Source: Psychroserpens jangbogonensis (lineage in GTDB: Bacteria > Bacteroidota > Bacteroidia > Flavobacteriales > Flavobacteriaceae). Taken from it: a stretch of 64,000 bases of DNA. Positions 18,265-28,277 of the stretch are shown piece by piece (position 1 is the first letter of the stretch; every line of letters begins with the position of its first letter). The translations under genes and the position numbers were made by a program. The stretch spans positions 496,001 through 560,000 of the forward strand of contig NZ_JSWG01000009.1 in assembly GCF_000797465.1 (NCBI RefSeq), written 5' to 3'. The notes under the pieces are model-generated. The model ran no database searches, was not told where the DNA came from, and saw only the letters and a program-made list of their open reading frames with translations.

Positions 18265-20763
18265 TTAATCCTTAATTACTTTTCGTACAACTTCTCCTTG
18301 AATCATTTTAATTTTCACAAAATAAGTACCACTTGAAAGGTCTTCAGTAGAAAAATTCACATAAGTTTTTGAACCAATCAGAGCAATTTCTTTAATGCGT
18401 CGTCCAGAAATATCATAAATACTAATTTGCTTAATTGCTTGTTTTGATTCTAAATGCAAAACATTTGTTGTTGGGTTAGGATACAATGTGATGTTATTGT
18501 TTGCTAACTCAAACTCTTCAATACTCAACGTAGCGATGGTAGTTTGTGCAATATTCGTAATGATAGGAAAATTGAAATCAAAATAAATCTCAGCATTGTT
18601 TTCAAAAGTATCTCCTAAAACTAAGGTCTCTAATGTTTTAATTTTGAAAGCAATGAAACCATCATTATTTGAATCGTCAAAAGGTAAATTGATATTTTCA
18701 AAAATAAATTCTATGTAATTAGCATCATTGTTTATTCTAGCTACAAAATTATGACTTGCATGTAAAGGAATAAGTGAAGCTAAATCGTACTTATTAGTGT
18801 CAATAATATCTTTTACAACAATATTTACAGCACTTGCACTTCCAGTATTTTCAAAACGAATCATATAATGTACATACTCACCAATCATTTCAGGAGAAAT
18901 AAAATCACCTTCCAAACATGTTTTATCATTAGGATCAAAAGAATTTACAACCGGTTGACGCAATGAAGAAGCATTGTCAGTTGGAGTGGAATCGTTATTA
19001 ACCGGGAATATTTGAGCATTAAAACTTAATAAATCACCATCGTTCAATGGAAAATCTGGATCTGTTGGTGGATTCAAATTCATAGTAATATCAATCTCTC
19101 TAGATTCAAAAGGTGCTAAGTCAATAAAATCCCATGTGAGAATTCCACCTAAATTACCGTCTTCTGAAGGTGCTGCGTTAATAAAACTAGACACGTTGAT
19201 AATATCAGAAAAAATGAATTCTAAATAACCTGACAAAGTTGTAGTTCCTTTGTTTTTATAAACAAGTTTATAATCAGTATCAAAACCAGGACGCGCATCT
19301 TCAAGAGGAATGATCGTAATTTCTAAATCGTTGTGTTCACCATTAGGTGTAATACAAAAATCTTGTTGGTGTGGACTTGCATCTGATGGAAATGAAACAG
19401 CAATGTTTAAAGGCATCACCATAAAATATTCGGGATTTTCAAGAATGGGAGTAATAGTGTAAGTGTCTGCTTCAACAGGAATAGAATAATCTCCTGTTGT
19501 ATTGGAAACAAAATTCCTAGTTTCAGTGCCATTTGTGATTGCAAAGTTAAGATTAGTAAAAACAGCATCGTTAATATCACAACCATTAACATCAGAATCA
19601 ATTCTTGTATTGCCTTCTATAATAAAATAGTCATTTCCAGGAACGAACGAACAGTAAGAGTTTAAAGTATAAAATGTTATTCCGGAATTTTCTAATATTA
19701 ATTCAACGGAGTTGAATTCATATTCATCTGCACATATATAAAATAGGTTTGGATTGTTATTGAAATTATAACTATATAAATCTATTGGCTCAGAAATAGT
19801 CACATCAGATATACCATTTTTCAATATCAGTGTTGTTAATTGATTATCATTAGCATAAATTGAGGAAAATGGAACTGTGTTGTTAGATAAATCTAATGTT
19901 GTTAATTGATTTTCTTCACAAGAAAGAAAAGTTAAACTAGGAGTACCGCTCAAATCTAAGGAGGTTAATTGATTGTCATAGCATGATAACGCTGCTAATA
20001 AGGGTGAATTTCCAATTGTCAACGTTTCTATTTGATTAGAGTAGCATCGAAGGAGTTCTAAGTTAGGTGCATCTATAATTTCTAAAGATGTTAATTGGTT
20101 ATTGCGACAATATAATCTTACTAAACTCGGTAAGTTATTCACATCTAAAGAAGTTAGTGAATTATATCCTATTAGAAATCGACTCAAATTGGGTAACGAA
20201 TTATACTCAAAGGATGATATTTGATTAGTAGTGCAATCGAGTATATTTAGTGATGGTAAGTCACCGAGCGTGAGCGTTTCGATTTGATTATCAATACAGT
20301 ATAGATTAACTAAGTTAGGTGCATCCAAAATCTCTAAAGATGTTATTTGGTTAAAGTCACAATTTAATTCTTCTAATCCAGGCAAGTTGGAAACGTCTAA
20401 GCTGGTTAATGAATTGCTGCTGCAATTCAATATTTTGAGTTGATTTAATGATAAATTTAAATTCGAAATTTCATTTGAATTACAGCTTAAATATTCAAGG
20501 TTTACAAAGTTTTCAATTCCATTTAATGATGAAATAGACAATGAATTTAAATATAAGTTTGTTACTGCCTCTGCTTCAGAAACTTCTATTTCACCGTCAT
20601 TGTTAGTGTCAGCGTCAGAATCAAAAACTTCATCATTATCTGTGTCAACACAATCTGTATTCACCAAAGCATTCTTAAAATTGGTATCCGGAAAATTAAT
20701 AATTTGTGCATTAATCGTAAAAGAGATTAAAAGGGCAACTAGTAAAACGTAGAGGTTTTTCAT
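18265..20763 (-). CDS. T9SS-exported leucine-rich-repeat surface protein, copy 3
   Basis: 832 residues. A signal peptide (to NAQ, residue 19) is followed by a short Ca-type acidic motif DTNNDGEIEVSEA (about 53-65). Then come many 20-21-residue LRRs built on the pattern L-x-C-x2-NQLTSLD-x4-P-x-L (about 70-330). A conserved region follows with FDPNDKTCLEGDFISPEM and YMIRFENTGSASAVNIVVKD, matching the T9SS-associated DUF7619-type domain as I recall it. The type A sorting tail is LYPNPTTNVLHLE, IYDISGRRI, SSGTYFVKI. It is likely surface-attached and protein- or glycan-binding. It lies 3 bases after copy 2, so the trio is one operon. Confidence 0.85.
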   Translation of the reverse strand: MKNLYVLLVALLISFTINAQIINFPDTNFKNALVNTDCVDTDNDEVFDSDADTNNDGEIEVSEAEAVTNLYLNSLSISSLNGIENFVNLEYLSCNSNEISNLNLSLNQLKILNCSSNSLTSLDVSNLPGLEELNCDFNQITSLEILDAPNLVNLYCIDNQIETLTLGDLPSLNILDCTTNQISSFEYNSLPNLSRFLIGYNSLTSLDVNNLPSLVRLYCRNNQLTSLEIIDAPNLELLRCYSNQIETLTIGNSPLLAALSCYDNQLTSLDLSGTPSLTFLSCEENQLTTLDLSNNTVPFSSIYANDNQLTTLILKNGISDVTISEPIDLYSYNFNNNPNLFYICADEYEFNSVELILENSGITFYTLNSYCSFVPGNDYFIIEGNTRIDSDVNGCDINDAVFTNLNFAITNGTETRNFVSNTTGDYSIPVEADTYTITPILENPEYFMVMPLNIAVSFPSDASPHQQDFCITPNGEHNDLEITIIPLEDARPGFDTDYKLVYKNKGTTTLSGYLEFIFSDIINVSSFINAAPSEDGNLGGILTWDFIDLAPFESREIDITMNLNPPTDPDFPLNDGDLLSFNAQIFPVNNDSTPTDNASSLRQPVVNSFDPNDKTCLEGDFISPEMIGEYVHYMIRFENTGSASAVNIVVKDIIDTNKYDLASLIPLHASHNFVARINNDANYIEFIFENINLPFDDSNNDGFIAFKIKTLETLVLGDTFENNAEIYFDFNFPIITNIAQTTIATLSIEEFELANNNITLYPNPTTNVLHLESKQAIKQISIYDISGRRIKEIALIGSKTYVNFSTEDLSSGTYFVKIKMIQGEVVRKVIKD

Positions 20764-20766
20764 AAA

Positions 20767-23181
20767 TTAATCTTTAATTACTTTTTGTACAATTTTTCCT
20801 TGATTCGTTTTAATTTTCACAAAATAAGTACCACTTGAAAGGTCTTCAGTAGAAATATTGACGTTAGTTTTTGATCCAATCACAGCAATCTCATTTATGA
20901 GTCTGCCGGAAATATCGTAAATAGAGATGTGATTGATAGCTTGTTTTGATTCTAAAATTAAATGATTAGTAGTCGGATTAGGATACAACAAAATAGAATT
21001 ATTTGACAATTGAAAGTCTTCAGTACTTAACGTTGCTATGGTTGTCTGTTCGTTATTGGTTACGATTGGGAAATTAAAATCGAAGTAAATTTCGGCATCA
21101 TTTTCAAAAGTATCATTCAAAGCCAAAGTGTCTAATGTTTTAATTTTAAAAACGATATAGCCATCATTATTAGCATCATCAAACGGTAAGTTGATGTTTT
21201 CAAAAATGAACTCTACATAATTGTCCGTTGCATTGTTTTGTATTCTGGCAACATAATCATGACTAGCGTTTAACGGAATAAGTGTTGAAATATCATATTT
21301 GGTTCTATCAATGTCATCTTTTACAACAATATTTACAGCACTAGCAGTTCCTGTGTTTTCAAAACGGATCATATAGTGTACAAAATTACCAACCATTTCA
21401 GGTGTAATAAAATTACCTTCTAAACAAGTTTTATCGTTAGGATCATAGGAATTGACTACGGTTTGATTTAATGTAGATGTATTGTCATCTGGTGTTTCAT
21501 CAGTTTCAGAAGAATTGATAGTTGCTTCAAACACTAAAACTTCACCACCATTTACTGGAGGCGTTTCCATAGGAGAATTGAGATTCATTATAAAATCAAT
21601 GTTACGACTTTCAAAAGGTTCTAAATCATTGAAATTCCAAGTTAATTGGTTAGGAGATTGCGCATCTTCAGTTGGAGTAGCAAAGACCAAATCCATAAGG
21701 TCATCTTCAAACGTTAAATCCACACTTCCAGATAAAACTGTTGTGCCTTTGTTTTTATACATAAGTGTATAGTGCGTATCAAAACCAGGACGTGCAAGCT
21801 CTAATGGGATGATGGTGATTTCTAAATCATTAAATGTGCCAATTGGTGCTATGCAAAAATCTTGAGTAAACGGACTTTCATCTGTTGGGAAATCTACAAC
21901 TAAGCTTGAAGGTGTAACAGAAAAATAAGTTGGATTATCAAGACTTGGGGTCAGAATGTATGCACCCTCTCCAACAGGAATAGAATAATCTCCGGAAGCG
22001 TTTGCAATAAAGTTTCTTGTTTCAGTATCAGTAGTAATTTCAAAGTTTAAGTTAGGATAAAAAATATCATTTGAGTCACAACCATTGCTATCTAAATCAA
22101 GTGTTGTATTACCTTCAATAAAATAATTATCTCCACCTGGATTAAAAGTGCAATACGGGCTCACAGTAACATTTGTATAGCCACAATTATCCACTATTTG
22201 TTGTACACCATCTACATATATAGTAATGATATCACCTCCTTCATCAATTGTATATGTCCAACTCTCAATCTCATTTTCGTCTGCGCAAACAAAAGTTAAA
22301 TTTGGGTTATTACAGATAGAATAAGAACTATATTCAAAACCATCATAATTACTTAATCCATTTTTAAAAGAGATCGTTTCTAGTATAGGATTACCTTCAA
22401 TATAATAATTGCCATCATCATAATTGTCACCACCTAACTGAACTGAAGTCAAATTGGGATTAATTTGGCAAGAAAAATGTGTCATGTATTGTAGTTCACT
22501 TACGTCAAGTTCAGATATACCAATATTAGCAAGAGTAAGGAAATCTAAGGTTAAACTTAATTCTAATGACGTTAAATTAGGGTTATTAGTACAGTAAAGT
22601 TCAGTGACTTCCAAATCACCAATATCTAATGAGGTCAATTCATTATCACTACACTCTAGTATATCAAGTAATGATGAATTTCCAAAAAGCAATGAGGTTA
22701 GTTGATTATTTAAGCATTCTAGACCTCTTAAATTTGGAGCGTTAATAAAGTCTAAAGATGTTAATTGATTATTTGAGCATTCTAGAAACATTAAATTTGG
22801 AGCATTGTTTACATCTAAAAACGTAAATAAATTATTACTTATCGAAAGATTAGATAAATTAGGTAACCAACTAAAATCAAAAGTGGAAATTTGGTTATTA
22901 TCTACAAAAAGAGCAGTAAGATTTGCAAAGTTTTCAATGCCTTCTAATGATGAAATAGATTGACCTTGAATGAACAAACCTGTTGTAATTGCTAATGCTT
23001 CTGAAACTTCTATTTCGCCGTCTTCATTTGTGTCGGCATCAGTATTAGCATTTCCAGGAACAGATACACAATTCGTATTTACCAAGGCGTTTTTTAGGTT
23101 AGCATCAGGAAAATCAATAATCTGAGCATTAATAGTAAATGAGATTAAAAGGGTGACGAGAAATATGTAGTAATTTTTCAT
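20767..23181 (-). CDS. T9SS-exported leucine-rich-repeat surface protein, copy 2
   Basis: 804 residues with the same plan as its neighbours: signal peptide to NAQ, DTNEDGEIEVSEA Ca-type motif, LRRs (for example LMFLECSNNQLTSLDF), a Cys-bearing cap (CNNPNLTFVCADENEIESW), a beta-rich middle, the SYDPNDKTCLEGNFITPEM/YMIRFENTGTASA domain and a T9SS type A tail (LYPNPTTNHLILES, IYDISGRLI). It is closest to copy 1, sharing cap and C-terminal half almost throughout, while the LRR core differs. Only 3 bases separate it from both flanking copies. The ligand is unknown. Confidence 0.85.
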   Translation of the reverse strand: MKNYYIFLVTLLISFTINAQIIDFPDANLKNALVNTNCVSVPGNANTDADTNEDGEIEVSEALAITTGLFIQGQSISSLEGIENFANLTALFVDNNQISTFDFSWLPNLSNLSISNNLFTFLDVNNAPNLMFLECSNNQLTSLDFINAPNLRGLECLNNQLTSLLFGNSSLLDILECSDNELTSLDIGDLEVTELYCTNNPNLTSLELSLTLDFLTLANIGISELDVSELQYMTHFSCQINPNLTSVQLGGDNYDDGNYYIEGNPILETISFKNGLSNYDGFEYSSYSICNNPNLTFVCADENEIESWTYTIDEGGDIITIYVDGVQQIVDNCGYTNVTVSPYCTFNPGGDNYFIEGNTTLDLDSNGCDSNDIFYPNLNFEITTDTETRNFIANASGDYSIPVGEGAYILTPSLDNPTYFSVTPSSLVVDFPTDESPFTQDFCIAPIGTFNDLEITIIPLELARPGFDTHYTLMYKNKGTTVLSGSVDLTFEDDLMDLVFATPTEDAQSPNQLTWNFNDLEPFESRNIDFIMNLNSPMETPPVNGGEVLVFEATINSSETDETPDDNTSTLNQTVVNSYDPNDKTCLEGNFITPEMVGNFVHYMIRFENTGTASAVNIVVKDDIDRTKYDISTLIPLNASHDYVARIQNNATDNYVEFIFENINLPFDDANNDGYIVFKIKTLDTLALNDTFENDAEIYFDFNFPIVTNNEQTTIATLSTEDFQLSNNSILLYPNPTTNHLILESKQAINHISIYDISGRLINEIAVIGSKTNVNISTEDLSSGTYFVKIKTNQGKIVQKVIKD

Positions 23182-23184
23182 AGT

Positions 23185-25599
23185 TTAATCTTTAATAATT
23201 TGCTTTACAACTTCTCCAGTTTCTGTTTTAATCTTTAGGAAATAATTACCTGCTGAAAGCGCTTCAATAGAAATCGTTAGTTCAGTTTTTAAGCCTATAA
23301 CAGCTATCTCATTTATGAGTCTGCCAGAAATATCGTAAATAGAGATATGTTTAATAGCTTGCTTTGATTCTAAAGTTAGCTTATCAATTGTCGGATTAGG
23401 ATATAACAAAATAGAGTTGTTAGCCAACTCAAAGTCTTCAGTACTTAAAGTCGCAATTGTAGTCTGTTCATTATTAGTAATGATTGGGAAATTAAAATCG
23501 AAGTAAATTTCTGCATCATTTTCAAAGGTATCATTCAATGCTAAAGTATCAAGCGTTTTAATTTTAAAAACGATATAACCATCATTATTGGCACCATCAA
23601 AAGGTAAGTTGATATTTTCAAAAATAAATTCAACATAATAATTTGATGCATCATCCTTAATTCTAGCCACATAATCATGACTTGAATGTAAAGGTACAAG
23701 CGTAGCTAAATCGTATTTACTAATATCTATATCATCTTTAACCACAATATTTATAGCATCTGCAGTTCCTGTATTTTCAAAACGAATCATATAGTGTACA
23801 TAGTCGCCAACCATTTCAGGAGTAATAAAATCACCTTCCAGACATGTTTTGTCATTTGGATCAAACGAATTCACTACAGTTTGATGAAGCTCAAAAGTAT
23901 TATCATCAGGAGTTTCATCAGTTTCTGAAGAATTAATACTAGTTATAAATGTTAGTTCATCTCCATCGTTTAAAGGAGGTGTTTCCATTGGAGAATTTAA
24001 GTTCATCGTTAAATTAATCTCTCGACTTTCAAAAGGAGCTAAATCAATAAAACTATAACTTAATAAATCCGGGAGTCCAGATTCATTTGGAGGTGTTGAG
24101 GTAACAAACTCTATGACTTCATCTTGAAACCCAAAATCGATACTTCCAGATAAGGCTGTTGTTCCTTTATTTTTATAAATCACTTTATAATTGGTGTCAA
24201 AACCGGGACGCGCAAGCTCTAATGGAATGATGGTAATCTCTAAATCATTAAAAGTACCAATCGGTGTGATGCAGAAGTCTTGTAAAAACGGACTTACATC
24301 TGTTGGGAAAGACACATCCAAACTTGTAGGTGAAACAGAAAAATAATTCAAATTTTCTAGAGTAGGTGTTATGGTGTGCGAAACATTACCCACTGGAATG
24401 TAATAATCTCCAGAAGTGTCAGAAATGAAATTACCAGTTTCAGATCCATTAGTGATTGCAAAATTTAGATTAGGAAAAATAGCATCGTTAGAGTCACAAC
24501 CATCTGTGTCTAAATCTAATCTTGCATTTCCTTCAATAGTATAATAATCACCTCCTGGTTCAAAAGAACAATAAGAGCTAACAGCAACGTTCGTATAACC
24601 ACAATTATCAACTATTTCTTGTACACCTTCTACATTTATAGTAATGATATCACCTCCTTCATTAACCGTATATGTCCAACTCTCTATCTCATTTTCATCT
24701 GCGCAAACAAAAGTTAAATTTGGGTTATTACATATAGAATAATAGGCATATTCAAAACCTGAAAAATTACCTAGGCCGTTTTTAAAAGAGATAGTTTCAA
24801 GTACAGGATTGTCTTCAATAAAATAACCGCTAGTTTCTGAATACCCTTGACCTACCTTAACAAAAGTTAAATTGAGATTATTTCTGCAACCAAATATATA
24901 AAGGTTTGGTAATCCACTTACGTCTAGCTCAGTTAAACCGATATTATTAAGACTAAGTTCACCTATGTATGAATTTAATTCTAATGACGTTAAATTTGGA
25001 TTATTATCACAGGAAAACTCATAGACGTGAATAGCGCTTAAATCTAATGTCGTAAGTTGATTATCACTACAAGAGAGTATATCAAGTGAGGGCAAATTCT
25101 CTAGAGTCAATGAGGTTAATTGATTCATCTCACAATGTAGAGACAATAAGTTTGGAGTATTGCTAATATCTAATGATGTTAATTGATTATTTGTACATTC
25201 TAGATACATTAAATTTGGGGCATTATTTACATCCAAAAACTCAAATAAATTATTATGTATCGAAAGAGTAGTTAAATTAGGTAGCCAACTGAATTCAAAA
25301 GTTGAAATTTGATTATTACCTACCGAAAGCGTAGAAAGATTAACAAAATTCTCAATACCTTCTAATGATGATATAGATTGATCTTGCAGAAGCAAAGCTG
25401 TTGTAATTGCTAATGCTTCAGAAACTTCTATTTCACCATCATCATTTGTATCTGCATCAGTGTTAGGGTTTCCCTGAACAGATACACAAGGTGTATTTAC
25501 CAATGCATTTTTTAGGTTAGCATCAGGAATATCAATAATCTGTGCATTTAAGGTAAATGAGATAAAAAGTGCAACTAATAAAGTGTAGAGGTTTTTCAT
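23185..25599 (-). CDS. T9SS-exported leucine-rich-repeat surface protein, copy 1
   Basis: 804 residues from the ATG at 25599, chosen because it begins the signal peptide MKNLYTLLVALFISFTLNAQ as in the other copies; a TTG 15 bases upstream is less likely. It has the Ca-type motif DTNDDGEIEVSEA, LRRs (LMYLECTNNQLTSLDIS), the cap CADENEIESW, the FDPNDKTCLEGDFITPEM domain and a T9SS tail ending VKQIIKD. It is first in the operon, so expression of the trio probably depends on its upstream region. Confidence 0.85.
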   Translation of the reverse strand: MKNLYTLLVALFISFTLNAQIIDIPDANLKNALVNTPCVSVQGNPNTDADTNDDGEIEVSEALAITTALLLQDQSISSLEGIENFVNLSTLSVGNNQISTFEFSWLPNLTTLSIHNNLFEFLDVNNAPNLMYLECTNNQLTSLDISNTPNLLSLHCEMNQLTSLTLENLPSLDILSCSDNQLTTLDLSAIHVYEFSCDNNPNLTSLELNSYIGELSLNNIGLTELDVSGLPNLYIFGCRNNLNLTFVKVGQGYSETSGYFIEDNPVLETISFKNGLGNFSGFEYAYYSICNNPNLTFVCADENEIESWTYTVNEGGDIITINVEGVQEIVDNCGYTNVAVSSYCSFEPGGDYYTIEGNARLDLDTDGCDSNDAIFPNLNFAITNGSETGNFISDTSGDYYIPVGNVSHTITPTLENLNYFSVSPTSLDVSFPTDVSPFLQDFCITPIGTFNDLEITIIPLELARPGFDTNYKVIYKNKGTTALSGSIDFGFQDEVIEFVTSTPPNESGLPDLLSYSFIDLAPFESREINLTMNLNSPMETPPLNDGDELTFITSINSSETDETPDDNTFELHQTVVNSFDPNDKTCLEGDFITPEMVGDYVHYMIRFENTGTADAINIVVKDDIDISKYDLATLVPLHSSHDYVARIKDDASNYYVEFIFENINLPFDGANNDGYIVFKIKTLDTLALNDTFENDAEIYFDFNFPIITNNEQTTIATLSTEDFELANNSILLYPNPTIDKLTLESKQAIKHISIYDISGRLINEIAVIGLKTELTISIEALSAGNYFLKIKTETGEVVKQIIKD

Positions 25600-25716
25600 A
25601 AAGTTGGTTTTCAAGTTATTAAAGTTACATTTTTTTTACAAATTGAGTCATAATCAATCCAAATTATACCATAAGAAATAGCAATCCCAACACTTTAAAC
25701 TTCAAGGTTTATTAAG

Positions 25717-25724
25717 TACCTTTG
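25717..25724 (+). promoter_or_regulatory. -7 promoter element for the Mrp/Nfu operon
   Basis: TACCTTTG matches TAnnTTTG 38 bases before the ATG at 25762. Confidence 0.5.
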
Positions 25725-25761
25725 CATTTAGAATGATTCTGAATAGAATCTATTTTTAAAA

Positions 25762-26904
25762 ATGATTATGAAATTAAATAAACAAGATATATTTAAGGCG
25801 CTCGAAACTATTACTGTTCCTGGAGAAGGACAAAATATGGTAGAGAGTGGAGCTGTCACAAATGTGGTAACCTTCGCAGATGAAGTTATTGTTGATATCA
25901 CAATTAAGAATCCAAGTTTGCAAGCCAAAAAGAAAACTGAAGTAGAGATCATGAAAACCATTCATGATATTGTGTATGAAAAGGCTAAAATAACTGTTAA
26001 TGTAAAAGTTGATGCACCTGCTAAATCTGCTCCTAATGTGATTAAAGGGAAAAAGATTCCAGGCATTCAAAATATTATAGCTGTCGCTTCCGGAAAAGGA
26101 GGTGTTGGTAAATCTACAGTTACTGCAAATTTAGCAGTGACCTTAGCAAAAATGGGTTTTAAAGTTGGTGTTTTAGATGCCGATATTTATGGTCCTTCAA
26201 TGCCAATTATGTTTGATGTAGAACTAGAAAGACCTGTTGCAGTAAATGTAGATGGGAAATCTAAAATGCGTCCTGTAGAAAACTACGGTGTTAAAATGTT
26301 ATCTATTGGTTTTTTCACAAAACCTGATCAAGCTGTAGTTTGGAGAGGTCCAATGGCAGCAAAAGCACTTAATCAAATGATTTTTGATGCGGCTTGGGGA
26401 GAACTCGATTTTTTATTAATTGATTTACCTCCAGGAACAGGTGATATTCATTTAAGTATCATGCAATCACTTCCAATTACAGGAGCTGTTGTAGTAAGTA
26501 CACCTCAAAATGTAGCGTTGGCAGATGCCAAAAAAGGTGTTGCAATGTTTCAGCAAGAAAGCATCAACGTACCAGTTTTAGGTATTATCGAAAATATGGC
26601 TTACTTTACACCTGATGAGCTTCCTGATAACAAATATTACATCTTCGGAAAAGAAGGCGCTAAAAATTTAGCAGAAGACTTGGGAGTCCGATTTTTAGGT
26701 GATTTACCGTTAGTACAGAGCATTAGAGAAGCAGGAGATATTGGTCGTCCAGCGGCATTACAAACAGCGACGACTTTAGAACAAGCTTTCGAGAAGTTAA
26801 CGCAAAATGTTGTTGAAGAAGTCGTAAGACGAAATGACGATCTGCCTCCAACAGATGCAATTAAAATAACAACTATGGCTGGATGTTCAGCAGTAAAGAA
26901 ATAA
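25762..26904 (+). CDS. Mrp/ApbC-family Fe-S cluster carrier ATPase
   Basis: 380 residues. An N-terminal MIP18/DUF59-like domain (about 1-95) precedes a P-loop GKGGVGKS (about 111-118, deviant Walker A), VLDADIYGPSMP (Walker A') and LLIDLPPGTGDIHL. This is the Mrp/NBP35 scaffold that carries Fe-S clusters to apoproteins. The CxxC pair normally found after the ENM motif in Mrp is absent: the sequence is ENMAYFTPDELPDNKYY. The only cysteine near the end is in MAGCSAVKK. An Nfu-type gene starts 3 bases downstream. A second ATG at 25768 is possible. Confidence 0.88.
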   Translation: MIMKLNKQDIFKALETITVPGEGQNMVESGAVTNVVTFADEVIVDITIKNPSLQAKKKTEVEIMKTIHDIVYEKAKITVNVKVDAPAKSAPNVIKGKKIPGIQNIIAVASGKGGVGKSTVTANLAVTLAKMGFKVGVLDADIYGPSMPIMFDVELERPVAVNVDGKSKMRPVENYGVKMLSIGFFTKPDQAVVWRGPMAAKALNQMIFDAAWGELDFLLIDLPPGTGDIHLSIMQSLPITGAVVVSTPQNVALADAKKGVAMFQQESINVPVLGIIENMAYFTPDELPDNKYYIFGKEGAKNLAEDLGVRFLGDLPLVQSIREAGDIGRPAALQTATTLEQAFEKLTQNVVEEVVRRNDDLPPTDAIKITTMAGCSAVKK

Positions 26905-26907
26905 TAA

Positions 26908-27150
26908 ATGAGTACAGAAGAACTTAGACTTAATGTCGAAAAAGCATTAGACGAAATCCGTCCTTTTTTACAAAGTGATGGAGGCGATATTTCATTATTA
27001 TCTATTGAAAATGATACCCTAGTAAAGGTACAATTGCAAGGCGCTTGTGTTGGATGTAGTGTTAATCAAATGACACTTAAATCTGGTGTAGAGATGACCA
27101 TTAAAAAATATGCTCCGCAAATAGAACACGTAATTAATATTGAAGCCTAA
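26908..27150 (+). CDS. NifU C-terminal-domain (Nfu) scaffold protein
   Basis: 80 residues, essentially a single Nfu domain. The cluster-binding motif CVGC (Cys47, Cys50) is in LQGACVGCSVNQMTLKSG. Such proteins hold a [4Fe-4S] or [2Fe-2S] cluster, often as dimers, for delivery to enzymes. It is 3 bases from the Mrp gene, and together they make a cluster carrier and scaffold unit. Confidence 0.92.
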   Translation: MSTEELRLNVEKALDEIRPFLQSDGGDISLLSIENDTLVKVQLQGACVGCSVNQMTLKSGVEMTIKKYAPQIEHVINIEA

Positions 27151-27151
27151 A

Positions 27152-27167
27152 TGTGACTTTTGTCACA
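27152..27167. promoter_or_regulatory. CRP/FNR-type palindrome upstream of ferredoxin reductase
   Basis: TGTGACTTTTGTCACA is a perfect TGTGA-N6-TCACA palindrome, the consensus of the CRP/FNR regulator superfamily (as in E. coli CRP). It lies about 43 bases before an inferred start point set by TAATTTTA at 27189-27196, a class II activator distance. It could also serve as a weak terminator hairpin after the nfu gene. Confidence 0.5.
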
Positions 27168-27215
27168 TAATTTGTCTTGTTTTTCAATTAATTTTACGTT
27201 CCGAAATTTAGATTC

Positions 27216-28277
27216 ATGATTAAAACAGATATACTCATAATTGGCGCTGGACCAACAGGTTTATTTACGGTGTTTGAAGCTGGTTTACTTAAATTGAAAT
27301 GTCATTTAATTGATGCTCTGCCGCAACCAGGTGGACAATGTTCAGAAATATATCCAAAAAAACCTATTTATGATATTCCTGCATATCCTGAAATTCTTGC
27401 AGGCGATCTTACCGATAAATTATTAGAACAATGCAAACAGTTTGAACCAGGTTTTACGCTTGGAGAACGTGCAGAAACTATTGACAAACAAGATGATGGT
27501 ACATTTATTGTAACGACCAATAAAGGAACAAAACATCATGCATCTGTAGTTGCAATTGCTGGTGGATTAGGAAGTTTTGAACCTCGAAAACCATTAATTC
27601 ATAATATTGTTGATTTTGAAGATAAAGGCGTAGAATATATTATAAAAGACCCTGAATTCTATAGAGATAAAAATGTAGTGATTGCAGGTGGAGGAGATTC
27701 AGCACTAGATTGGAGTATTTTTTTAAGCCATGTGGCAAGCAAAGTAACTTTAATTCATAGACGAAATGAGTTTCGTGGGCATCTAGATTCTGTTGATAAA
27801 GTTCAAGAATTGAAAAACGAAGGCAAGATTGAATTAATTACTCCAGCTGAGGTTATTGGAATCGTTGGAGATAAAAAAGTGAAAGCAATTGTTGTAAAAC
27901 AAGCGCAACATATTGAAAAAGAATTTGAAGTAGAATGTGATCACTTTATTCCGCTTTTTGGTTTATCACCAAAATTAGGACCTATTGCAAATTGGGGTTT
28001 AGAAATTGAAAAAAACGCCATTAAAGTTGATAATGCTTTAGATTATCAAACCAATATCCCTGGGATTTTCGCCATTGGTGATGTAAACACATATCCAGGT
28101 AAATTAAAATTAATCTTGTGTGGTTTTCATGAGGCAACATTAATGTGTCAAGCTGCATACCAAATTATTAATCCAGGCAAGCGTTACGTATTAAAATACA
28201 CAACGGTTAGTGGAGTAGATGGTTTTGATGGCACAAGAAAAGAAGCGCCAAAAGCAGTTGTTAAAAAGATAGAGTAG
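27216..28277 (+). CDS. Ferredoxin/flavodoxin-NADP+ reductase, thioredoxin-reductase type
   Basis: 353 residues. The FAD-binding GxGxxG is in DILIIGAGPTGLFTVFEAG. PQPGGQCSEIYPKKPIYDIPAYP is the region typical of the YumC-type reductases, which lack the redox-active CxxC of thioredoxin reductase. The NADP site is NVVIAGGGDSALDWSIFL, and the C-terminal FAIGDVNTYPGKLKLILCGFHE closes the FAD domain. It transfers electrons between NADPH and ferredoxin. The ferredoxin gene starts at its last base (28277). Confidence 0.9.
   Translation: MIKTDILIIGAGPTGLFTVFEAGLLKLKCHLIDALPQPGGQCSEIYPKKPIYDIPAYPEILAGDLTDKLLEQCKQFEPGFTLGERAETIDKQDDGTFIVTTNKGTKHHASVVAIAGGLGSFEPRKPLIHNIVDFEDKGVEYIIKDPEFYRDKNVVIAGGGDSALDWSIFLSHVASKVTLIHRRNEFRGHLDSVDKVQELKNEGKIELITPAEVIGIVGDKKVKAIVVKQAQHIEKEFEVECDHFIPLFGLSPKLGPIANWGLEIEKNAIKVDNALDYQTNIPGIFAIGDVNTYPGKLKLILCGFHEATLMCQAAYQIINPGKRYVLKYTTVSGVDGFDGTRKEAPKAVVKKIE

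Noticed and set aside
18265-25599. CRISPR array or DNA tandem repeats
   Set aside because: The regular repetition is the protein-level LRR pattern inside open frames, and the spacing and sequence vary as expected for LRR codons.
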